64,000 bases of DNA. Source: Didemnitutus sp041906465. GTDB taxonomy: Bacteria > Verrucomicrobiota > Verrucomicrobiia > Opitutales > Opitutaceae. Below the pieces are notes generated by a model. The model saw only the letters and a list, made by a program, of their open reading frames with translations. It had not been told where the DNA came from and ran no database searches. Made by a program: the position numbers and the translations under genes. This document shows, in pieces, positions 25,076 through 34,723 of this stretch (its first letter is position 1; every line of letters begins with the position of its first letter). The stretch spans positions 248,001-312,000 of the forward strand of contig JAYRJE010000002.1 in NCBI GenBank assembly GCA_041906465.1. Direction: 5' to 3'.

Positions 25076-26292
25076 GCGAACCGCTGCGCAGTCCGCTGCT
25101 GGAAGTGCTCGCGGTCGACGACGACGCGGCGCAGCGCCATGTGCTCAACGCGACGCTGCACGGAGTGGGGCGGGTGCATTTTTGCGCCACGCCGGAGCAG
25201 GCGATCGAGGCGGTGCGCGTCACGGCGTTCGACGTGGCCATCCTCGACGTGCATCTGCGCCGCTCGCGCGAAGATGGCTTCGACGTCGCGCGGGCCGTGC
25301 AGGAAATTGATCCGAATCTCGAGGTGCTGCTCTACACCGGGGACGATTCGGCGGAAGTGCTCGAGAACGCGCTCGAGGTGCGCGCGGTGCGGCGCATCCT
25401 CAAGGCCTCCCCGCGCGCGGTGATCGTGCAGGCGGTTCGCGAGGGCGCAGACGCGACCCGCGCCAATCGTGCCGCCAGTCACCATGCGGCGATCGGGAAG
25501 GAAGCGCACCGGCACCTGGAGGAGCAGGCGCGCACGCTGGAGATTTCGCAGACGCAGGCCGACCTGTATCGCGGTTTTTTTCACAGCCTCGCCAATGAAC
25601 TCACCGCACTGGGCGTCGCGGGCGCGGTGTTCAATGCTCTCGCGGAGCGCGCCGAGGGCGGCTCCATGAGCGCGACTTCGACGAAGCAGCTCGGCGAAAA
25701 TCTGCGGCACACGGCCGAGTCGAATGCCGCGGCATTGGCGCGCATCACCGCGATGGTGCGCCAGATGACGACGGAGGCCGGAGATTTGATGAATGAGAGC
25801 CGGCGGGCGCAAGTGGGCGTCTCGCTGCAGGCGCTCGCGAAGATTTTCGTCGGCGATGTGCGGCTGGCGAGCGGGCTGAAGGTGGTGCCGCCGGCGCTGG
25901 AACTCGTGCTGCCCGTGTCGTCGGCGACGCTGGTGAACGCGTTGCGCAACGTGGTGCATTTCCTCGTCGAGCATCGGACGTCCGAAGCGAGTGTGGCGAT
26001 CACGGCGGGATTGGTGGAGCGGGCGGACGCGGAGCGCTCGTTCGCGGCGAAGGACGGCGTGCTGGTGTTGAATCGCGATGCGATCCCGGCGGGGCGTTAC
26101 GTGCGGTTCCATTGCCAATGCGAACCCGCGCGGATCGACGCGGCAATGGTCGCAGCGGCTTTGTCCGGACCGCCGGAAGCCGGCTTGCTCTACGCGCTGG
26201 CGCATCTCTCGGCGCAGGGCGGCGCGCCGGTGGTGTGCCGGCACAGCGGGTCACGCGCGAGCGTGGAGCTGCTCTATCCCGCCTGGAGTTGA
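25072..26292 (+). CDS. Receiver protein with degenerate histidine-kinase-like C-terminus
   Basis: 406 residues. The N-terminal receiver (10-125) has DDD at 16-18 and acceptor Asp59 (VAILDVHL). A helical segment (145-165) leads to an H-box-like region with His171 in FFHSLANELTALG. The following half has the size of an ATP-binding domain but no N box, DxGxG or GLGL motif. It may therefore be a phosphotransfer or dimerising partner and not an active kinase. Its end overlaps the convergent sensor kinase gene by 42 bp. Confidence 0.75.
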   Translation: MSEPLRSPLLEVLAVDDDAAQRHVLNATLHGVGRVHFCATPEQAIEAVRVTAFDVAILDVHLRRSREDGFDVARAVQEIDPNLEVLLYTGDDSAEVLENALEVRAVRRILKASPRAVIVQAVREGADATRANRAASHHAAIGKEAHRHLEEQARTLEISQTQADLYRGFFHSLANELTALGVAGAVFNALAERAEGGSMSATSTKQLGENLRHTAESNAAALARITAMVRQMTTEAGDLMNESRRAQVGVSLQALAKIFVGDVRLASGLKVVPPALELVLPVSSATLVNALRNVVHFLVEHRTSEASVAITAGLVERADAERSFAAKDGVLVLNRDAIPAGRYVRFHCQCEPARIDAAMVAAALSGPPEAGLLYALAHLSAQGGAPVVCRHSGSRASVELLYPAWS

Positions 26293-28302
26293 GGGCGCGG
26301 CCGGGAGCGTGAGCACGAACGCCTGGTCACGATACTCGAACCGGCCCCCGTGGCCGATGGTGACAATGAGCATCGTGGAGTGGAGCCCGATGCCGAAGCC
26401 GGTGCGCCGGCCCGGGGCGGCGGTGGGCTTGGTGGTTTGCGCGAACAGATCGCGGGAAAATACGGCGTCGCGAATGTGCTCCGGCAGGCCGCGGCCGCTG
26501 TCGCGCACGCGCAGTTCCAGCCAGCCCGGAGCGGCGGGGGCGACCTCGAGACGGATCCAGCCTCCGCCCTCGCGCGCGACCTCTTCGGCGGAGTTGCGCA
26601 GGAGATTGGTCAATGCCGTCGTGAGCTGCCAGGGTTCCGCAAGCACCGGCGGCGAGCCGGGCGCGCGGGTGATTTCGACGGTGGCACGACACTCGGTGAG
26701 GTAGGGCGCGTTGATTTCGGCGGCGCGACGCAGCAGGGCGTCGAGGTCGTGCGGGACGAGAGTGAAGCGTTCGCCGCGAGAGAGCGCGGCGAGGCCGTCG
26801 ATCGTCGACTGGATGCGCGCGCTTTCGGTGAGCGCGAGCTGGTGCAACTCGACGGTGTCCTCGCGCGGGATCGCGGGGTCGGCTTCGAGGTAGGCGCGGA
26901 CGATCGCGAGCGGGTTGCGGATGTTGTGCGCGATGCCGGCGGCGAGTTTGCCGGCGTAGACGAGCTGCTGCTGGGCGTTTTCGCGTTCGAGCAGCGCGCG
27001 GGTCGTGAGCGTGTGATGGCAGGCGAGCGCCCAGGATTGCAGGGCGGAGAGCTCCGCCTGCGAGAAGCCGAGCGGGCCCTGCTTGTGGCCGGTGAGGACC
27101 AGCAGGAAGACCTGGTTTTGCTCGAGCACGGGCACCGCGAGGGCGAAATGCGGTCCGTGGGATTCGAGGCTGGGAAGCCGGCGGGCGACCCACCATGCGC
27201 TGCGTTCGTGTGCGCTCTGCGCGACGAGCGGGTGATCGTTGTTCAGTAACGGCGGACACTCCAGGGCGCCGCAATCACACGAGACCATTCGGAGTGGCTG
27301 ATTCGCGGCGTTGCGCCAATAGACCGCGACCGCAGGGGCAGATGCGAGTGTCGCCAGTTGCCGGGCCATTCCGTCGCGAAGATCGGTCGCGGACCAGCCG
27401 GCAATTTCGGTGCCGAAAGCCTGAAGCGCGCGGGCGGTGTTCAGCGACGCCCGAGTCAAGATCCGGTCGAGGAGAACCCCCGACGCGCAATCGAAGATAA
27501 GCGCGACCGCAACACTCATCGCGGCGATGAGGAGAATCTGCAGCTCGCGCGGCAGATCAGACGGGCGCTCGCTCAGCGTGGTAATGATGAATGCTGCGCC
27601 AATGAGTCCGGCGGTTCGGCGCAGGACCGTGAGCATCACGTGACGGGCATCAAGCAGTTGCTGACTCGCGATGATCCAAGCGGTGACAACGTAGAACGCC
27701 GTTCCCAACAGCGGCACACTATGGACGAATTCGGAGTGCCCGACCAGGATCGAGAGAAATTGGATGCCAAGCAGGCCGGCGGCCGTGATACCGCCGCCCA
27801 CGAGGATCACTTTCGCGCGAGACCGGAGCGCGCCCTCGAGGCGGGAGACGGCGACCGAAAAATAGATGGGAAGAGCGAGGAACAGCAGGAGCTGGCCGAT
27901 TTGATGGGGCAGGTAACCTGGTCCGCGGAGTCGATTCTCCTCGGTCGACTCGGGAGGAATATACAAAGGGGATACGGCGATGATCGCCAGCAGCGCGCCG
28001 GCTATCGCCCAAAAACGACCCGCGCGGAAAAAATCGCGCCAGGAACCTTGGGGCGCGACCGCGCAACGACCAATCCACCAAATCATCCACGGGAAAAAAT
28101 CGCCCAGCACCGCAGACGTGCGCAGCCAAGGCACGGGGTCGCTTCGCCAGGGTGACCGGATGGTCCAGTAGACGCAGAGCCAAACCCCAAAGCAGAGCGC
28201 GCAAAGGGCAAAAGCCTGGCCCACGAGGTTGCGCCGGTCCGACCAGACGACGCTCAAACCGACGCTCATGACGATGACAAAGCAGGCGAGATACAAATTC
28301 AT
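26251..28302 (-). CDS. Seven-helix membrane sensor histidine kinase (paralogue A)
   Basis: 683 residues. About 250 N-terminal residues form seven or eight membrane helices with the phrases DPVPW, FFPWMIWW and PPESTEENRLRG, then a GAF-like domain (about 290-440), an H box AAGIAHNIRNPLAIV with His459, an N box (LTNLLRNSAEE) and G boxes (RDSGRG, GFGIGL). It is a complete kinase. A paralogue with the same N-terminal phrases and the active His at the same position (458) lies at 32723-34723. The 3' end is antisense to the last 42 bp of the convergent gene. Confidence 0.88.
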   Translation of the reverse strand: MNLYLACFVIVMSVGLSVVWSDRRNLVGQAFALCALCFGVWLCVYWTIRSPWRSDPVPWLRTSAVLGDFFPWMIWWIGRCAVAPQGSWRDFFRAGRFWAIAGALLAIIAVSPLYIPPESTEENRLRGPGYLPHQIGQLLLFLALPIYFSVAVSRLEGALRSRAKVILVGGGITAAGLLGIQFLSILVGHSEFVHSVPLLGTAFYVVTAWIIASQQLLDARHVMLTVLRRTAGLIGAAFIITTLSERPSDLPRELQILLIAAMSVAVALIFDCASGVLLDRILTRASLNTARALQAFGTEIAGWSATDLRDGMARQLATLASAPAVAVYWRNAANQPLRMVSCDCGALECPPLLNNDHPLVAQSAHERSAWWVARRLPSLESHGPHFALAVPVLEQNQVFLLVLTGHKQGPLGFSQAELSALQSWALACHHTLTTRALLERENAQQQLVYAGKLAAGIAHNIRNPLAIVRAYLEADPAIPREDTVELHQLALTESARIQSTIDGLAALSRGERFTLVPHDLDALLRRAAEINAPYLTECRATVEITRAPGSPPVLAEPWQLTTALTNLLRNSAEEVAREGGGWIRLEVAPAAPGWLELRVRDSGRGLPEHIRDAVFSRDLFAQTTKPTAAPGRRTGFGIGLHSTMLIVTIGHGGRFEYRDQAFVLTLPAAPSTPGGIEQLHARA

Positions 28303-29149
28303 CGCGCGCGGCGTATGCGACCGTTTTTCAAGTCGGAGGGCGCCGAGTGCATCTCCGCGTGCGACTGATTTGTGATAACGACGACCTGCATGCGTCCGGT
28401 TTGCACGCTGCTACAGCATTCGTCGGCAGGTCAATCGCGCATGTCCGCGATCCGGCGTCTGGGGCAACGCGGTCGGGCCTGGGCCGCCGTCGTCTTGTCG
28501 CGCGATCCACCCGCCGCTCGGGAAACGGACGAAGCCCCGCTTAGATCGCCCCATGGATCAGCCGTGCCGTAGTGGGATGATTGAAGCCGGTGCGATCGCA
28601 ACACGGCGGCGATGCAAGCCTGCCTCCACGTGTCGTCCCCCACCTGGAGCAGGGTGATGGACGGGAGGGTCGTTCGGCTTCCACCGTTAACCCCTGGCCC
28701 CGGGACGGAAATTCAAAGCTGCCCCCCACGCTCCGACTTGACGGATTCCACCGTGTATTGGGCCGTGACGGTGGTCACCATCATGCCGGAATACGTGGCG
28801 GGCATGCGGGGGAGCAAACGCGTCCCGGGCGCACCGAAAACAAAATCTGTCTAAAAAAGAGATAAACCGCCGGGCGGGAGAATATCCCGGGAGCCGGGTG
28901 GGCACAGGTAAGCCGGACTCATGCAGCGGCCCGCGAATCTCACGAATCGACCCGAATGAAAATCCGTCCCGATCGGCTCCCCCAGTGGTGCGATCGAGCG
29001 ATGCAGAAGGACGCGAACTGCGCCCCTCTGTCTTTGCGGTGATTCGCGCAATTCGCGGGAGATTTTCTGCATGATTCCGCGCCAGGCCTCGTGCGTGTCC
29101 CTGGTTTGCTTTTGACGTTGGGCGCTGGGCACAAGAAACAGGCGCAGAA
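28303..29149. other. Gene-poor, repeat-bearing intergenic region
   Basis: 847 bases with no convincing gene. Candidate frames have Arg/Gly/His-rich translations without family resemblance. The right part (about 28935-29090) holds degenerate copies of a CGCGAATCTCACGAATCG-type repeat facing a reverse copy (GATTCGCGCAATTCGCGGGAG), a paired-arm layout like the other elements here. A run of six A at 28853-28858 is followed by a GC-rich palindromic stretch. It also holds the promoters of the divergent kinase and GrpB genes. Confidence 0.5.
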
Positions 29150-29968
29150 ATGAGTGCCTCCGATTCCTCGATTACGACCGGCGAGCGCATGCGTGCGTGG
29201 CTGATCGCGCTGGGGAACAAGGCGGTTGAGGGGGCGGTGTTGACAAAGATACGTTGGTGTGGCCGCGTCGCGAAATTCGACCGCTGGGCGTTGGCGGCGG
29301 TCCACCAGATGATGTGGAGGCAGGTGGAACGAATGCGTCGAGATGGAGCTGATGGCCTGCCGGGCGTGGCGGCATCCGCTTTCGGAACCGGTGTGCATAA
29401 TTCTCGCGTCGTCTTGAGTGTGCCGAAGCCGGAGTGGCGGATGGAGGCGGAGCAAGAGATGGTGCGACTGCAAAGCGTGCTCGGGCCACGGACGGAGGTG
29501 CATCATATCGGCAGCACGGCGATTGAGGAATTGGCGGCCAAGCCAATCATCGACCTGGCCGTGGCGCTTCCTCCTCAGACCTTTCGGGAGGAATTTGCCC
29601 GGGTGCGCATCGCGCTGGGCAATGCTGGTTATCGTTATCTTGGAGTTCGTGGGGGGCATTTTTTCGAGAAAGGGCAGGCGGGGGTGCGCACCCACGCGGT
29701 GCAAGTGCACGCGGCGAAAAGTGCGGAACTGTGCGAGCTCCTGCGTTTTCGTGACGCCTTGCGGATCGATCCGGTCCTGCGCACGGACTACGCGCGAACC
29801 AAGGCGGCATTGGCCGCGCACTTTCCGCGGCAGCGACTCCTCTACGTGACCTACAAATTTCATTGGATCGCCGAGTGGCAGTGGCGGACCGGGGGAGCGG
29901 CGGACTGGGCAACGTGGTTTGTCGCTCACCGTCGCTCACTGGCCCGAATGGCGAGTGATGCGCGCTAG
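29150..29968 (+). CDS. GrpB/UPF0157 family protein with N-terminal extension
   Basis: 272 residues. The C-terminal about 175 residues are a GrpB-type nucleotidyltransferase-like fold: HHIGSTAIEELAAKPIIDL, the later GGHFFEKG and HAVQVH, then RFRDALR and YVTYKFHW. GrpB proteins are uncharacterised; a minimal nucleotidyltransferase role has been proposed from fold. The first about 90 residues are extra, with no recognised domain. The start at ATG 29150 could be later (for instance within the first 90 residues). Confidence 0.75.
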   Translation: MSASDSSITTGERMRAWLIALGNKAVEGAVLTKIRWCGRVAKFDRWALAAVHQMMWRQVERMRRDGADGLPGVAASAFGTGVHNSRVVLSVPKPEWRMEAEQEMVRLQSVLGPRTEVHHIGSTAIEELAAKPIIDLAVALPPQTFREEFARVRIALGNAGYRYLGVRGGHFFEKGQAGVRTHAVQVHAAKSAELCELLRFRDALRIDPVLRTDYARTKAALAAHFPRQRLLYVTYKFHWIAEWQWRTGGAADWATWFVAHRRSLARMASDAR

Positions 29969-30048
29969 GTGCCCTGCTTCGCCGCCCACAATTCGCCCTT
30001 GCGCGTGGGGCCGGCGATTTCAGAGTGGCGATACTTCAACGTCCTCGA

Positions 30049-31518
30049 ATGCAGCATCTTGATCCGCACGGTCGGACCACGCTCACACCCGCACCCTCCG
30101 CGGGTGATCCGGTGGGCGCTTCAACCACCCTGTGCAGGAGCCGGCGCGACGTTCCCTGGGTCAAACGCCCGCGAGACATCGATGAGTTGCGGGAGATTCT
30201 GCGGGAGGCCACACAGCGACGGCAGCCGGTCAACGCCATCAGCACCGGCCGCAATTGGGGCTACGGCTCGCACCTGCCGCCGCGTGATGGCACGGCTTTG
30301 ATCGACTTGCGCGCGTGGAAGGAAATCGGGCCGCTGGATCGCGCGACGCTGTCGGTGCGCATCCAGCCCGGCGTGACGCAGGGCGATCTCCATCGCTGGC
30401 TGCAGGTGCATGCTCCCGACTTGGCTTTGAACACCACGGGCGCCGGAACGCAGACGAGCATTCTTGGCTGCGCGTTGGAACGGGGCATCGGCTACACCGG
30501 CCCGATCGACGAAAACGTGTTTGGACTCGAGGTGATGCTGGCCGACGGCACGCCGCTGCAGCCCGATCCGGAATGGTTTCACCCGGCGCGTGATCACGCG
30601 GTCGGTGCTGCGCACGAGCGGTTGTTTTTCCAGTCCAACTACGGGGTGGTGATCGCGGCGCGCGTGCGTCTGCGTCGCAAACAGGAACTGGAGCAGGCGG
30701 TGGTCGTCACCGGCTCCCTCCCCGGACTGCTGACGTTGCTGCGCGAGTGCTATGCAACCGGAGTGCTGACACTGCCGACGCATATCGGCGAACCGGGGCG
30801 CACGGGACGGCTGGCGACGAGTCGCCTCGCGGAAGTGCGCGGACGTGACGTAAGCGCAGAAGAGGTCCGCGCGGTGTTTCCGGACAGCACGGATCACGTG
30901 GCGCTCACCGCGATGCACGGACGTCGTCGTGTGCTTCAGGCGTGCTGGCGCGAGTTGAAAAGTTTGCTGCCCGAAGGCGCGGTGGCGCGACGATTCGATC
31001 CGCGCGGCGCGGCGCGGCTGGAAAAGCTTGCGCGGCTGATTGGCCTGCGGAATCCGGCCGACCGGCTGGCGTCGTTCCTGCCCTTGTTCGGTCTGACGTG
31101 GGGCGTGCCGTCCGATGCCGGGTTGCAGGCGCTGGCCTTGCCGCCGCGGGAGTTCAATCCGGACAAGGCCGCGGAAGGAGCGATTTACGGCAATGGCGTG
31201 GGCGCGCTCGACCCGGCGGACGCGAAACGGATGGCTGCCATCATCCGCGGCGAGTGGGCGGAGGCGGCGTGCACCTATATCGTCGTGAACGCGTATTGTC
31301 TGATCGCGGTCTACACGCTGCACATCGCGCCGGGGCAGGAATCTGCGGCGAAGCAGGCCGAACAGCAAATCGCGCGGCGACTCCGCGCGGCCGGTCATCC
31401 GCCGTATCGGCTGGGCATCGATCTGCCCGGGCCGCCGGCCAACGCGATTCACCGCGCGTTGAAAAACGCTTTGGACCCGCACGGCATCATCGCACCGGGC
31501 CGCTACGAAAACCGATGA
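30049..31518 (+). CDS. FAD-linked oxidase of the vanillyl-alcohol oxidase (VAO) type
   Basis: 489 residues. The N-terminal FAD-binding (PCMH) domain shows ISTGRNWGYG, the IQPGVTQGDL strand and TTGAGTQTSILG followed by ERGIGYTGP. The C-terminal domain (from about 240) is the substrate cap, ending in the family-typical ALDPHGIIAPGRYE. VAO-type flavoproteins oxidise phenols, alcohols or polyketide-like intermediates. Its stop overlaps the ketosynthase-like gene by ATGA. GTG 30025 is an alternative start. The His or Cys covalently holding FAD cannot be assigned by eye. Confidence 0.85.
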   Translation: MQHLDPHGRTTLTPAPSAGDPVGASTTLCRSRRDVPWVKRPRDIDELREILREATQRRQPVNAISTGRNWGYGSHLPPRDGTALIDLRAWKEIGPLDRATLSVRIQPGVTQGDLHRWLQVHAPDLALNTTGAGTQTSILGCALERGIGYTGPIDENVFGLEVMLADGTPLQPDPEWFHPARDHAVGAAHERLFFQSNYGVVIAARVRLRRKQELEQAVVVTGSLPGLLTLLRECYATGVLTLPTHIGEPGRTGRLATSRLAEVRGRDVSAEEVRAVFPDSTDHVALTAMHGRRRVLQACWRELKSLLPEGAVARRFDPRGAARLEKLARLIGLRNPADRLASFLPLFGLTWGVPSDAGLQALALPPREFNPDKAAEGAIYGNGVGALDPADAKRMAAIIRGEWAEAACTYIVVNAYCLIAVYTLHIAPGQESAAKQAEQQIARRLRAAGHPPYRLGIDLPGPPANAIHRALKNALDPHGIIAPGRYENR

Positions 31519-32726
31519 GACGTCGCGTCAAGATCACAGGAATCGGGCCGGTCACGCCGGCCGGAATCGGCCGCGAGAATTTTTTCCGCGGCATCAATGA
31601 ACCCATCAGTCGCGTGCGGCGGGTGCAGAAACTGGAGGAGAAAGGCGAGTTCATCGCGGCCGAGGTGCCGGACTTCAAGTTGACGGACTGGTTTCCGGTC
31701 GGAGCGCTCGACTCGAACTACAAGCGCCTGCCCCGCCACACGCAGTTTGCCCTCGCTGGCACCGCGCTGGCGCTGCAGGACGCGCAGTTGACGACGGCGC
31801 AATTGCGCGGACGGAACCCGGTGATTTTGAACGGATCGTCGCTGATGGATTCGGAGCTCGTCGTGAAGACGATCAGCGGCGTGGCAACCAAAGGACCGCG
31901 TTATGCCAACCCGGCGGTGATCTTCGAGGCGCCGCCGATCTCGATCGCAGGACGGATTGCGGATTGGATCGATGTGCCGGCTCGCATCGTGGCGCTGCAG
32001 ACGGCCTGCTGCTCGGGCATTGATGCGATCGGCCATGGTGCGGAGATGATCGCCTCCGGTCAGGCGGACGTCGCGATCTGTTGCGGCACGGAAGCGCCCG
32101 TGCTCTACCAGCCCATGCTCGAACTCGGTATGACGAAACTTTCCCCGCAGAATGCCAACAGCCCCGAGAGGATGTGCCGGCCGTTTGACATGTGGCGTAG
32201 CACAGGCGTGATCGGGGAGGGGGCCGCCGTCGTGATATTGGAGGCGGAAACCAGCCCCCGTCCCGCATACGCGTGGTTGACCGGCTATGCTTACGCCAAT
32301 GACACGACCGACGTGTCCGGCAGCGGGTTGATCGAGAGCATGCGGATGGCATTGGCGAACGCGCGCCGGAATCCGCTGGACGTTGATTTCATCAATGCCT
32401 GGGGGCCGGGCCACGAGCATATTGATCGGGTGGAAGCGCAATGTTTGGCCGAAGTTTTCGGGCCGCGCCTGACCGAGATCGCGTGCACGTCGCTTAAAGG
32501 CGCGATCGGGAATCCCTTGGGCGCCGCCGGCGCCGTTCAGACCGCGAGTGTGGCCCTCAGCTTGCGGACCGGTATCATACCCCCGACGGTGAATTGGGAA
32601 ACGCCCGACCCGGACTGCGCGCTCAACCTGAGCGGCCAGCCGCGCCATCTGCAGCCGCATGTCGCCATCGTGAACGCGCACGGCCTCTCCGGCAGCAACG
32701 CCACGATGGTGCTGGAAACGGCATGA
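31515..32726 (+). CDS. Beta-ketoacyl synthase-like protein with altered catalytic residues
   Basis: 403 residues, the normal KAS I/II length and fold: KITGIGPVTPAGIG at the start, nucleophile Cys165 in QTACCSG, GEGAAVVILE around 234-243 and Lys328. Both catalytic histidines look replaced. The NAHGTGT motif reads NAWGPGH (Trp296), and the GHxxGAAG motif reads GNPLGAAG (Asn333). The C-terminal NSFGFGG-like segment is NAHGLSGSN. Decarboxylative condensation is therefore doubtful; acyl transfer or a modified condensation is possible. It is coupled by ATGA overlaps to an FAD oxidase upstream and a sensor kinase downstream. No acyl carrier protein gene is nearby. Confidence 0.85.
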   Translation: MRRRVKITGIGPVTPAGIGRENFFRGINEPISRVRRVQKLEEKGEFIAAEVPDFKLTDWFPVGALDSNYKRLPRHTQFALAGTALALQDAQLTTAQLRGRNPVILNGSSLMDSELVVKTISGVATKGPRYANPAVIFEAPPISIAGRIADWIDVPARIVALQTACCSGIDAIGHGAEMIASGQADVAICCGTEAPVLYQPMLELGMTKLSPQNANSPERMCRPFDMWRSTGVIGEGAAVVILEAETSPRPAYAWLTGYAYANDTTDVSGSGLIESMRMALANARRNPLDVDFINAWGPGHEHIDRVEAQCLAEVFGPRLTEIACTSLKGAIGNPLGAAGAVQTASVALSLRTGIIPPTVNWETPDPDCALNLSGQPRHLQPHVAIVNAHGLSGSNATMVLETA

Positions 32727-34723
32727 ACATCCAGATTCTCACCCTCGTCGTGGTGCTGTGCGCGGCGGGCAGCGTGTTCTTTGCCAATCCCCGGCGACGG
32801 ATCAACCAGGCGTTCACGTTGCTCTCATTGTGGAGTTCTCTCTGGCTGGCCGTGCTTTGGGTGCTGGGAAGTTTGGGGGCCAAAGAAGACCCGGTGCCTT
32901 GGATCAAGACGGTTTCGGCGGTCGGCGCGTTCTTTCCGTGGCTGCTGTGGTGGCTGGCGCACTGCATCATCTCTCCGGAAGTCCGGTGGCACGAACTTTT
33001 CTCGCGCGGTAGATACTGGTTTGCGAGCGCCTGCATGTTGGCGGCGATCGCGAGTTCCCACTGGTTCATTCCCACGGAGTCCACCCGCGAGAATCGCCTC
33101 TGGGGAGCGGGAGCGATCGTCTACAATGTGGGACTGCTCGTTTGCTATCTCTCTCTCGTCGGCGTCGGCATTCGGGAGACGCGCCGGCAAAAGGGCATTC
33201 AGTTGGTGGAGATCAAAATATTCCTTATCGGAGGGGCGATTTCGTGTCTGGTGGGCCTGGGTCTGACGATGCTGCCGCCGATGCTGGGTCTGCCATCGGC
33301 CCGGGGATTGGCTCCGCTGGTGGTGCTTTTCTTTTACGGGCTCACCGCGTGGGGCATCACCAGCCAGAAGGTATTCGACGCCAGACGACTTTTCCTCGCT
33401 GTTCTGCGCCGGGGCAGTGGGCTGGTCGTGGCGAGCATCGCGATGCTGATCTGGCTGCGATACGTCAGCGATCTCCTGCCAGTCGGCATTGCCATGGTCG
33501 TGGGGCTTAGCGCGACGGTTTCCTTTATCTTGTTTCTCGAGCGTCGCAGCCGGTGGCCCTCGTTTTTCAGTCGGACTGATAGGGCGGAACACGTCCGCGC
33601 AGAAATTCTGGCCGCCGGTCGCGAGGAGCCGGACCCCGACGGACTCACTGGACGTTATTGTCGTATCCTGCGCGATTGGGGGCGCACGGAAAAGGTGTTC
33701 ATCTGTTCGTCCGAAAATCCCGCGGCCGCTGACAATCCATGGTCCCTGGCGGCCGGCGGGCCGGCGTTGTCGCTGCTGCTGACGGAACGTTGGGTGACCC
33801 CGGAGAGCGTGGCCCGCCGACGCGTGACGCCGGCGTTGGAGGAGATCGACGCCTTTCTCGCCAAGCATCAGCTCGGTGTCCTCGTGCTGAGTCCGTCCAC
33901 GCGTGGCACGGCGCCCATTGCTATTGGTCTCGGCCGACGGGAGGATCGCATGCCGTTCCTCTGGCCCGAAATCGAGCACCTCATGGGCTGGTCCGAACTC
34001 ATCGAGGTCGCGCTGTCCCGCGCGCAACTCGTCAAGCGCGCCCGCGAGACCGAGCAGGTCGCGACCGCCGGCCTCCTCGGAGCGAGCCTCGCGCACGAGA
34101 TCCGCAATCCGCTCGTCGCGCTCAAGACCTTCGCGCAACTCCTGCCCGAACGGCATCAGGACCCGGAATTTCGCATCGAGTTTTCGCAGGTCTTTCAGAA
34201 GGAGGTCGCGCGCATCGAGAGCCTCACCGAGCAGCTCCTCAAACTCTCCAGCCCGCGCAAGCCCGTGATGCGTCCGGTCAAGCTCAACGAAATCGTGCTC
34301 GATTGCGCCACGCTCATGCGGCCGAAGTTCGCCGAGGCGCAGGTGCAGCTGCACCTCGACCTCACGGTCGACGAGCGGCCGATCAGCGCCGACAGCGGAA
34401 GCATCAACCAGGTCGTGCTCAACCTGCTCGTGAACGCCCAGCAAGCTCTGGCCGGTCAGCCGGGCGAACGGCACATCACCGTCCACACGCGCCTGGGCCC
34501 GCGCGAGATCACGCTCGACGTCGCCGACAACGGCCCCGGCGTCGCGCCCGAGCAACGCTCGCGTCTCTTCCAGCCGTTCAGCTCCGGCAAGGTTAACGGT
34601 TTCGGGCTTGGCCTCGCCATGAGCGCCAACATTATGCGGGGCCATCGCGGGAGCATCGCGCTGGTGGACACGGGCCAGCCCGGTGCAACCTTTCGCCTTA
34701 CGTTCCCATGTCCGCCATCTTGA
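32723..34723 (+). CDS. Seven-helix membrane sensor histidine kinase (paralogue B)
   Basis: 666 residues. The N-terminal membrane domain carries DPVPWIKT, FFPWLLWW and PTESTRENRLWG, clearly related to the kinase at 26251-28302. A GAF-like region (about 290-430) follows, then the H box GASLAHEIRNPLVAL with His458, N box (VVLNLLVNAQQAL), DNGPG and GFGLGLA. It is a complete kinase. It overlaps the ketosynthase-like gene by ATGA and the next gene by 16 bp, so expression of the three is tied together. Confidence 0.9.
   Translation: MNIQILTLVVVLCAAGSVFFANPRRRINQAFTLLSLWSSLWLAVLWVLGSLGAKEDPVPWIKTVSAVGAFFPWLLWWLAHCIISPEVRWHELFSRGRYWFASACMLAAIASSHWFIPTESTRENRLWGAGAIVYNVGLLVCYLSLVGVGIRETRRQKGIQLVEIKIFLIGGAISCLVGLGLTMLPPMLGLPSARGLAPLVVLFFYGLTAWGITSQKVFDARRLFLAVLRRGSGLVVASIAMLIWLRYVSDLLPVGIAMVVGLSATVSFILFLERRSRWPSFFSRTDRAEHVRAEILAAGREEPDPDGLTGRYCRILRDWGRTEKVFICSSENPAAADNPWSLAAGGPALSLLLTERWVTPESVARRRVTPALEEIDAFLAKHQLGVLVLSPSTRGTAPIAIGLGRREDRMPFLWPEIEHLMGWSELIEVALSRAQLVKRARETEQVATAGLLGASLAHEIRNPLVALKTFAQLLPERHQDPEFRIEFSQVFQKEVARIESLTEQLLKLSSPRKPVMRPVKLNEIVLDCATLMRPKFAEAQVQLHLDLTVDERPISADSGSINQVVLNLLVNAQQALAGQPGERHITVHTRLGPREITLDVADNGPGVAPEQRSRLFQPFSSGKVNGFGLGLAMSANIMRGHRGSIALVDTGQPGATFRLTFPCPPS

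Noticed and set aside
28687..29220. 177-residue minus-strand frame in the large intergenic region
   Set aside because: Composition is unlike a folded protein and part of it is translated repeat; it also overlaps the start of the GrpB gene.
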